Shown here piece by piece: positions 56,219 through 64,000 of a stretch of 64,000 bases of DNA. Below the pieces are notes generated by a model. The model was given only the letters and a program-made list of their open reading frames with translations. It was not told the DNA's origin and made no database searches. The stretch spans positions 36,445,780 to 36,509,779 of the forward strand of contig NC_080041.1 in assembly GCF_012489685.1 (NCBI RefSeq), written 5' to 3'. Both the position numbers and the translations under genes were made by a program. Source of the DNA: Lotus japonicus. Its lineage: Eukaryota; Streptophyta; Magnoliopsida; Fabales; Fabaceae. Positions within the stretch are counted from its first letter, which is position 1. Each line of letters begins with the position of its first letter.

Positions 56219-58870
56219 TGTGACGACCAAACTCACACCCTACCTAACTATAAAATAAGAATATCTTCAGAGAACAACACTTTTATTGATGAACTTTGAA
56301 GAAGTACAAGACCTTTGGGTCAGAATTCATCGATGTCCAATTGATAGTCTGAGAATGTCTCCAGGAAAGTTAGCCGCGCTAAGCGTCATTAAAAGCAATT
56401 CCGATCCTTTCCTTAGACAAGACGTCACAGAGTCTCGCATGGACTCCTCTGAATCTTTCCCGATAACTTTGACAAACTTAATTACAAAAAAAAACCCACT
56501 GCTTTCATACTTATTTTACAGTCTGATAGAGTACGAGTCCAGTCGCACACGTCTTCTTCCATCGGCTGGTCTTTATTCTACTCGAACACTCTCGTATATT
56601 CACAACTATTTACGGCTCTTCCTGCCTTGGTCACTTTTTTTCATTCTAGTTCTTTCTCCTCGATCTCCGTCCCTAAGTTGTTCAATTAGAACAACCAACC
56701 AAAACAAGAAAACCAGAGAACAAGAGGGGTGAGAAGCAATCCAACACACTCAAACAGGAGAAACAGTGTAAAATAAATAAGCAAGTAAATCCAGTAAAAA
56801 GTAATAGCGCATCCAACAAAATCATCCAAGATTTCAACACACTCTAGACGAGGATGTGGGCCCAACATTCTCCAGGAAAGTCACCGAGAAGCCGCTCGGC
56901 AAGATGATCCTCGGAGGGCCTGCAGTGTGAATTAGGTTCCGGATGGGACAAACCTCATCATCACCTGTTGGTAGGTCCCACCTAACCACACCCCAAGGAC
57001 CGCAACCCTTACGGTATCCCCTAGATCTCACAGCGTTACCCAATGGCACAGCCTGGCCTTGACTGTCCAGTTGGGGCCACTGACCTTTCCTGCTCATAGA
57101 GTATCTGCAAGCCATTAAAAAAAATCTCCTGGAAATATTCTGAGAATTGATCAATTAATATTTTCTTTTAAAAATCGGGATGCCTCAAAAAAATGTTTAG
57201 GAAAAGATTCGGAGGCTCCTTCTTCGAATCAATTCTCAGGAATAAATCTCGTTTGAAATAATCATTTTTTAAAAACAATTAGGGACCCAAGGGAGGTCCA
57301 ACACCTATTTATTCACACTATACTCCCTCATGAGTTGAGCATTCTCCCCCCCTTACCTTTCTTCGAAAAATCCTCCGATCGATTATCTGCAATAATAATG
57401 TCGTACATCACTTTAGTCACTTCTCACCTTAAGGTTATAAAATTCCATGTTATTCTTTAATATCCGGTTTTTTTTAAATAATTAGGCGGCAAGGTCGTCC
57501 ATCGTTATATAGCTTTAAAATCAGGCGGCTTAGCCGACCATCATTATATAACTTATAAGGCGGCATAGCCGACCATGCATTTTCGATAGGCGGCAGAGCC
57601 GACCATTGGTGGATAAGGCGGCAGAGCCGACCATAATATCCAAGGAATTAATTAATTATTAATTATTTAGCTTAAACTTGAAAAATTCATAACTTTTGTT
57701 ATGGATCTCCAAAATTCATTCCGTTTCTTTCTAAATGTTCATTTTAATCCCATGAATCATAATCAAGTCCCATTTCGTATTAACTCGTCACGGATAATGA
57801 ATTATAAATCCGCAAAGTTACGTACCGTCTTTTTTTTTTTTTTTTCCGAAACCGTATCAAACCTTAGTGAAATTCAAAACCGATCGCGTGTATGGACTCC
57901 TTATAGTGCAAGGATTCAGAAAATATGAATTTTTCCAAGTTCTGGGAAGTTTTCCGGTGATCCCGCCGGAGAAGGTGGTGGTTGGCGGCGGAGCTCCGGT
58001 GAGAGGGTGGAGTTGAGGGTGGAAACTGGTTGGAAAAGGATCCTCTCACTCCCAGGAACTCAATGGTGTAAGTGGGTAGCTCAGAAGGTCTCTGGATTGG
58101 CCAACACGACAAGCTCTATGAAGCTTTCTCCGGTCAACAATGGCAGCTCACAAACTAGACCTCCAAGCTTCAAACTTCTTGCACTAATAGTTTCCTGGTG
58201 AAATTCTAAGCAAGATAGACTCTTGATTCGACAAAATTGATGGAGATTTGAGGGAGAACCGAGAGCTCAAAGTTTCAGAACTTCTTGAGCTCGGTTGGGC
58301 TATTTCAGGGCAATTTGAGCTTGGTTCTGGATTGGTTCACACTCTAATGGACTTAAGGAAGCTAATGGAACAAGAATTGGGAGGTGAATTGGTCTGGAAC
58401 TCGATTATGCAAGGTTTGGCCGTGACTGGAATTTTGGCCGTTAACCACCGTCTCTGTGGTGATTGTTGGTGGCTGAGGGTGGTGGCTGAGGCTTCAGGGG
58501 GTGGAGGAGAAGGTTTATGCCAAGTTTCAAGGCTTGGGTTGCTCTAATTTGAGCTGGTTTGAACTTGAACTTCGTGGTGGTATTTATAGACAAAACCAGG
58601 GACCTGAATTTGAATTAAAACTATTTCTGATGTCACAGTTAGGTCCCTATAGAATAGGTCGGTTATTAACTTTGGTCCTTAAGAGTTAAGTCAGTTTGCA
58701 GTTTAGTCCTTCCTGAAATAATTTTTTATTCTCATCTTTATCCTTTGAATTCTCTAGAACTTCTAGGACTTGATTATTTATTTTAATTATTTATAATAAT
58801 TGCATTAATAATAATACTAATTAAAATACTCCTATTATTTCTAGTTGAGGGAAAAATTTAGGTCGTTACA
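56219..58870 (-). mobile_element. Solo LTR of a Ty3/gypsy-type element
   Basis: 2,652 bp with TG...CA termini (TGTGACGACC ... GGTCGTTACA on plus) and a perfect 5-bp duplication GGCTA (56214-56218 and 58871-58875). Orientation minus is inferred because TGTAACGACC is a common LTR start in this group. It contains a hairpin array at 57484-57640. No internal domain, so it arose by LTR-LTR recombination. Open frames inside (for example 58248-58547) are not recognised. Confidence 0.85.
57484..57640. repeat. Interspersed hairpin repeats in the solo LTR
   Basis: Five copies of AGGCGGCAGAGCCGACCAT-type sequence spaced about 30-40 bp. Four contain the perfect stem CGGC-NNA-GCCG (loops TTA, ATA, AGA, AGA); the first is decayed. 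Confidence 0.8.
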
Positions 58871-59919
58871 GGCTATCTCAAGATTGTAGTACTCTTTTTC
58901 CTTGCTAGGATTTTCCCACTGGGTTTTGCCTAGCAAGGTTTTAATGAGGCTCTATCTTGGGATTTCGTTTATGTCATTCTGTGGGATGGTGGTGGTATTA
59001 TTTTTTAATCGGCCAGCTTGTTCATAGGTCGTTCGAGTTCAGTTTAGATTGTATTTGGTTCTCGCCTTGAGTTGCTATTGACTCAAGCACTTCTATTAAT
59101 AATATACATTTCATTTTCAAAAAAAAAAACGTTTTGTATATAAAAATGGAAATAAAGATAAGATGTTTATTAAATAATTAATGGGGACAATGTGTAATTT
59201 TTTAAAATAATACGTTTTCTATTGTTTAAATATTATTAATTAACCTTAAGTTTCAGCCTCAATTTTTGAAAATAACACAAAACTACTAATTTGGACGAAT
59301 GAAAATTTGAAAAAAAATGTTAGTACTGCATTAAATTTGGAATCATTAATTTTTAAAAATAAATGGACGTAATGTTTACTAAGTATTATTGGCATAATTA
59401 ATTGATTTTTTTACTGAGTAATAATGTGCAATGAATTTTACATAATTCAATTCAATTACATGTCATTTTAAAGCCGGGAATACGTGATTATTGTTTTTAA
59501 ATAGTTATTATTTAATTCTTCAATTTGTGTATGGAAATGTATAATTCCATCAGATTTTTTTTAATAAATTACATTATGTATATAAAAATGGAAAGAAAGA
59601 TGAGTTTTGTTTTAAAAATAATCAATGGGGATACATTACATTTTTAAAAAAAAATATGTTTTGTATACATAAAAGGAAAATAAGATCACATTTTTATTAA
59701 GTAATTAATGGTATAATTAAAACTAATTAAATATTATAAGAGTTATTGTTATAATTAATTGAATATTTTTTCGGATGAAAAATTGGAAAATTAATTGAGT
59801 ATTTGACTGAATGTTGATGTGTAATTAATTTCTAAAAACTCAACACAAATTAGTGCATTTTTAAACGGAGTAAATGCATGATTATTAAATTTAAATAAGA
59901 ATTATTAATATGCTTTATA

Positions 59920-61270
59920 TAAATAAGGAAATGAATTGAATACAATTAAAATTTATTAAATAGCAATAATGTTGTATTTTATTATGTTATAAATAAGTCA
60001 AGAATTAAAAACAATTTAGACTATTTAAATAATAAAACAGATAGTAGAAGAATTATTGCTCAATTTTGACTAAAAATTAATTCAATATCAATGTTTTCAA
60101 ATTTGAATAATTATTAATTGTTTTGAAGAAATAAACAATTTAAAATTTGAATTACTAACCAATGTCGTCATTAATTTAGCTATAAATAAGGAAATGAATT
60201 GAATATAATTAAAATTGATTAAATAATAATAATGTCTTGTTCTATTTTACTATAAATATGTTAAGAATTAAATAGAAATTAAGACTAATTAAATGATTAA
60301 ATAATAAAATAGATTATGGAAGAGTTATGGCTCAATTTTGACTAACAATTTATTCAATATCATAGTTTTCAAATTTGAATAATTATTAATTGTTTTGACG
60401 AAATCAAAAGTTTAAAATTTGAATCACTAACCAATGTCATCATTAATTTTATTATAAATAAGGAAATGAATTCAATTCAATTACAATTTATTAAATAGCA
60501 ATAATGTTGTGTTCTATTTTACTAAAAATAAGTCAAAAATTAAAAATCAATAAAGACTAATTAAATAATAAAACAGATTGTGGAAAAGTTATTGTTCAAG
60601 TTTGACTAACAATAAATTCAATATCAATGTTTTCAAATTTGAATCACTAACTGATGGCGACATTAATTTTGCTATAAATAAGGAATTGAATTCAATACAA
60701 TTAAAATTGATGAAGTAGCAAAAATGTCGTGTTATATTTTACTATAAATAAGTTAAGAATTAAATAGCAATTAAGACTAATTAAGTAATTAAATAATAAA
60801 ACAGACTATGGAAGAGTTATTGCTCAATTTTGACTAACAATTAATTAAATATCAATGTTTTCAAATTTGAATAATTATTAATTATTTTGACGAAATCAAA
60901 AATTTAAAATTTGAATCACTAACCAATGTCATCTTTAATTTTACTATAAATAAGGAAATGAATTGAATTCAATATCAATTGATTAAATATCAATAATGTC
61001 GTGTTCTATTTTACTATAAATAAGTCAAGAATTAAAAATCAATAAAGACTAATTAAATAATAAAACGGAAGAGTTATTGCTCAAGTTTGACTAACAATTA
61101 ATTCAATATCAATGTTTTCAAATTTGAATCACTAACCAATGTCGTCATTAATTTTCTTATAAATAAGGAAATGAATTGAATACAATTAAAATTGATTAAA
61201 TAACAATAATGTCGTGTTCTATTTTACTATAAATAAGTCAAGAACTAAAAAGCAATTAAGACTAAAATAT
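59920..61270. repeat. AT-rich tandem array, ~270/215-bp units
   Basis: The marker TATAAATAAGGAAATGAATT recurs at about 59920, 60181, 60453, 60673, 60943 and 61157, with spacings near 261, 272, 220, 270 and 214. The short units lack a ~55-bp segment containing AATTATTAATTGTTTTGACG. No coding capacity. Confidence 0.85.
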
Positions 61271-61311
61271 GTGATTTATTCTTTTACAACGAAATTGGTG
61301 AGATCTGCACC

Positions 61312-61545
61312 TTACAGCTTCCAAATGCCCCATATTGCCATAAACATCACTATCTGAAATTCCAACATCAGAGTGCACTGTTCCTTTTTGTCGTGATATC
61401 TCGCCATTTTAACTTTGGCTTGTGGAGTAAAAGTGATGGTAGCAAACACAAATTGATCAACAAAATTGTAAGTCACATAAACCTCCATTAGTGAGTTCCG
61501 CACATTACAACTTCCAAAACGATATCTAGATCTAGAAAGATACAT
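61312..61545 (-). other. Short open frame of unknown nature
   Basis: A 77-codon frame (contains MEVYVTYNFVDQFVFATITF) next to the tandem array. Not recognised; it may be an exon remnant carried by the Helitron region. Confidence 0.2.
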
Positions 61546-61552
61546 AAAACAA

Positions 61553-61731
61553 TTTTTTTTTTGAAAATGAAATGTATATTATTAATAGAAGCGCTTGAGC
61601 CAATAGCAAACCAAGCGAGAACCAAGTACAATCTGAACTGAACTCGAACAACCTATGAACAAGTTGGCCGAACAAAATAAACCCACCACCATCCCACAAA
61701 ATGGCATAAACGAAATCCCAAGATAGAGCCT
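61553..61731 (-). mobile_element. 5'-truncated LINE 3' end
   Basis: Starts on plus with a T-run then GAAAATGAAATGTATATTAT. Reverse of the LINE tail family at 58876-59124. Flanked by TACATAAAACAA (61541-61552 and 61732-61743). Confidence 0.8.
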
Positions 61732-62099
61732 TACATAAAACAAAATTAAAACAACATCAAAGAGATCGAATGAGGAACTGCAAAAAAAAAAAACAAATGA
61801 AATTTAAACAAACCTCCAAGATCTCGTTATGAAAACCGTAAAACCTGAAAATTAATAAAATAGAAACACATAAACCGAAAACGAAAACATGTATACGAAT
61901 ATGTGAAAACGTCAGAAAAACAAAGGTAACACAATGTAAGTGAGATCGAGCGTCAGAAAAAAAATAGAAATGAAACACAACGACATGAGAATATATCAAG
62001 GAGAACATGTATGAAAATAATGATTAGAAAAATACCTTTCAATCATGAAGAATAGTGAGAAGCTGCAAAAAAAAAAACAGAGGAAGAGAGAATTGTGAT

Positions 62100-62600
62100 G
62101 ACAGTGATAAAATGATGGAGAGAGAAAGAAACAATTGGAGAGTCTTATATATGGTTTTTAAGAAATTGATAAACACCTGTACAGCTTGTAGTCTCAAACC
62201 TTGATCTGGTAATCATCACCTGCAATTGAAAAAACACTCAACTTGTTAATGGTTAACGAAAAAGATTAAGATCTAACTGGTATATTGAATGGAAAATGGG
62301 GATGAATACCGAGAATCAATGACCGGAGACCAAGAAAGGTTGAGAGTTGTGAAAATAAGATGATGGAGAGAGATTCAAACTATAGAGTATGGAGAAATGA
62401 ATGATGAATTAGAGTCATATATAAGCTTTTTAATAGAGAGGAGTGTAGGTTAAGAAGAAGGGTGTACATTAAGAGGAAAGGAGGAATGAATGCCATGTAG
62501 GATTTTTAATGAAATTAGCCAATCATGAGGTGTCACACATGAGATGACTGGACCTAGAAAAACCCCTGAATGTATATATTATGGATTTTATCCTATTATT
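62100..62600 (-). other. Helitron leader-like / promoter-like region
   Basis: On minus: CATTCAGGGGTTTTTCTAGG, then CTCATGTGTGACACC and two similar blocks with GATGGAGAGAGA-type and TATATATGG/TATATAAGC TATA-like words (plus 62110-62160 and 62350-62425). It looks like a duplicated promoter and leader for minus-strand transcription into the Helitron region. No 5' TC terminus could be fixed. Confidence 0.35.
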
Positions 62601-62689
62601 CATGTGTTGTTAATTTACCATAATAGGTGATTATTAAATTAGTTTAATAAGTATTTAAGATTGTAGTTAGTGTTTAAAAATCTTTAGGG

Positions 62690-62892
62690 TCTTTTTAGCT
62701 GGTCGTGGTTTGGTTTTGTTTGGGGGCGCGCTTTTCTTTTAATTTGGACGTTTTGATTGTTGTTGGTTGTAGGCAACTTGGTTTTAGTTATTGCTTTTCG
62801 TGTCTGTGCGTTTCTTTCCGTTTTTCGTTGTCCCGCCCATTGTCGAGAGGGCTTGTTTCTCGACTTTGATTAATATATCATATCTTTTGCTC
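62690..62892 (+). mobile_element. 5'-truncated LINE 3' end
   Basis: Ends TTTTGCTCTC plus an A-run, preceded by GTTTCTCGACTTTGATTAAT. Possible duplication AAAAATCTTTA / AAAAATCTCTA. A different family from 63002-63230. Confidence 0.6.
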
Positions 62893-63001
62893 TCAAAAAA
62901 AAAATCTCTAACCCCATGGATTTTGTATTTAAAACGCATTTCTGTTTAGAGTAATCCTTAACATTATATGTTTACTTACTAATTTAATAATCTATTCATT
63001 A

Positions 63002-63230
63002 TATCTTTTTCCTTGCTTGGTTTTTATCCCACTGGGTTTTTCCAAGTAAGGTTTTAATGATGCACTTTCTTGGGATTTTGTTTTGGTCATTCTGCGAGTT
63101 GGTGGTGGGTTCTTAGCAAAGCTCAGGGTGTATCTGTTGATTCAGACTGATCATTTGTATTTGGTTCTTGTCTTGAGTCTTTTTTGACTCTAGCTTATAT
63201 TATAATATTCATTTCATTTTCAAAAAAAAA
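63002..63230 (+). mobile_element. 5'-truncated LINE 3' end
   Basis: TTCCTTGCTTGGTTTTTATCC ... CATTTCATTTTC plus an A-run. Duplication TAATCTATTCATTA (62988-63001 and 63231-63244). Same family as the split LINE ending at 59124. Confidence 0.85.
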
Positions 63231-63436
63231 TAATCTATTCATTAATACTAAGTTAATAATATAATAGGTAATTGTTTTATTTAATTAAAACGTTGAATGA
63301 AAATCAATATCTGTTTTTTTTAATAAAAAAAATGTCTAATAAATTAAATTAAAAGTGATGAGAACATACCGGCAAGATACCAAATTTTTTATATTTGTGC
63401 TTGGGAAAAACGTCAGGAACTCATCTTTTTCAGTAA

Positions 63437-63677
63437 AGAAGGCTTGGCGTCTTGCTCAGTTTGCAGGCATGTCTTTCCCTAATAGTGATGAAGATGCTAT
63501 TCAAGGGTTGGCCGAAGTTATTAAAGAAAATTTTCCTTTTATGAAGTAGGGTGGTTGTTCTCTTTTCTTTTGGGCTGTTGTGTTTGTTCCTTGGGTGGTT
63601 TGGTGTTTTTTTCCCTTCCTTGTAGTTTGTTCTCCTTTTCGTTTATTAATGAATAACTCTCTTTTGCTCTAAAAAAA
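63437..63677 (+). mobile_element. 5'-truncated LINE with ORF2 C-terminal tail
   Basis: Begins with about 35 codons of ORF2 end (AWRLAQFAGMSFPNSDEDAI ... stop at 63547), then a 3' UTR and CTCTTTTGCTCT plus an A-run. Flanked by a 19-bp duplication with one mismatch, AACTCATCTTTTTCAGTAA (63418-63436 and 63678-63696). Inserted in an RPA fragment. Confidence 0.8.
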
Positions 63678-63679
63678 AA

Positions 63680-64000
63680 CTCATATTTTTCAGTAACGTT
63701 TAATCTTTCAATCACAATGTTCATTACTTGAGTCTGAACTGCATCACACTCAAATAATCTGTGAAGAAAAAAAAATTATGTTGTTATTTGTCATCTAAAT
63801 TTGTTCAAAGTAATATGAAATCCACAGTACATACATACATTTCTCTGTAGGACACTGCTTGTGGAATGTCAGGATTGAACATTACTTTAGTGCAGTTTAA
63901 CCCAGGAGTCATTTTATATTCCCCTGGAAAACAAATTAGCGATCGATTGTAAGTTTAAGTTTGAACATGTTGATTTATTATATAGAAGTTTATGTTTGTT
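63680..64000 (-). pseudogene. Second RPA70-like fragment, running off the window
   Basis: Minus reads GLNCTKVMFNPDIPQAVSYR (about 63830-63930), matching the TKLFINPDIPEV..FR segment of RPA-like proteins, then after an intron-like gap a VIERLNVTEKYEF segment like that at 50800-50933. It indicates another Helitron RPA copy to the right. Confidence 0.5.

Larger units (their letters stand above)
55996..59124 (+). mobile_element. 5'-truncated LINE split by a solo LTR
   Basis: LINE parts 55996-56218 and 58876-59124 together give about 470 bp, ending CATTTCATTTTC plus an A-run. The flanking duplication is AAAAACGTTTTGTAT (55981-55995 and about 59125-59139). Its 3' part (TTCCTTGCTAGGATTTTCCC, GGTTTTAATGAGGC, GTATTTGGTTCTCGCCTTGA) matches 63002-63230 and the reverse copy 61553-61731. 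Confidence 0.75.
48571..62600 (-). mobile_element. Decayed Helitron region (helicase and RPA fragments)
   Basis: The 3' end on minus is a perfect hairpin CCCGTGC-CTT-GCACGGG (48582-48598) followed by the terminal CTAG (48571-48574) and then T, as for Helitrons. Reading leftward on minus, the region holds helicase-like fragments (55185-54660) and then replication protein A-like fragments (51665-49331), the two genes of plant Helitrons. The 5' end is not defined; 62600-62100 on minus looks like a Helitron leader/promoter but no terminal TC was fixed. It is interrupted by a MULE, a LINE plus solo LTR, a SINE and a tandem array. It may be more than one Helitron overlaid. Confidence 0.5.

Noticed and set aside
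58248..58547. 99-codon plus frame in the solo LTR
   Set aside because: It lies in an LTR, antisense to the inferred orientation, and has no recognisable domain.

Overview
This window is plant nuclear DNA, probably eudicot and possibly legume. Genes are split by short GT-AG introns, intergenic DNA is AT-rich, and most of the sequence is transposable elements nested in one another. Only two ordinary host genes are clear: an R2R3-MYB transcription factor on the minus strand (296-2122, three exons with the canonical 133- and 130-nt first exons) and a seven-exon galectin-domain beta-1,3-galactosyltransferase of the hydroxyproline O-galactosyltransferase type on the plus strand (42267-45392). Species cannot be fixed from the sequence alone.

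Left third. A Ty3/gypsy element of the Tat lineage (3015-12662, minus) has 368-bp LTRs and a perfect 5-bp target duplication (CAAAT). Its gag-pol is broken by frameshifts and stops. It also carries an intact, intron-containing antisense gene (4151-6281, plus) with its own TATA box. To its right lie a 1.67-kb non-autonomous Mutator-like element (MULE), an LTR-plus-primer-binding-site remnant, a dihydroxyacetone kinase pseudogene (15426-17499, minus), a second non-autonomous MULE, a gag fragment, and a second, partial kinase fragment.

Middle. A large MULE (19947-38933) has about 111-bp terminal inverted repeats and a perfect 9-bp target duplication (TGAAAACTG). It carries a MURA transposase on the plus strand and a plant mobile domain (PMD) gene on the minus strand, in convergent arrangement. 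The last MURA exon is split at codon level by an 11,565-bp gag-only LTR retrotransposon (23290-34854; TSD CCGCC). Its two 3,943-bp LTRs show no difference that I can see, so the insertion is very recent. The pol region of that element is missing; a non-coding stretch with diverged internal duplications sits in its place. The LTRs hold a ~62-bp tandem array in which several units contain a small hairpin.

Right third (46000-64000). This is a graveyard: LINE 3' ends, two likely SINEs, an LTR remnant, and a decayed Helitron landscape. The Helitron evidence is two 3' hairpin/CTAG ends, helicase fragments, and replication protein A fragments with a tandemly duplicated zinc-finger exon. Into it have inserted a third GGCTTAA-type MULE (TSD TTAATTTTC), a LINE that is itself split by a 2,652-bp solo LTR (TSD GGCTA), and a ~270/215-bp tandem repeat array (59920-61270).

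Most notable items: the gag-only element nested in MURA; the PMD-carrying MULE with 16-bp dyad motifs (CGCAA-N6-TTGCG) at both ends; the antisense spliced gene of the Tat element; hairpin tandem arrays inside two unrelated-looking long LTRs; and a series of 9-21 bp micro-insertions flanked by target duplications that look like extreme 5' truncations of retroposons.
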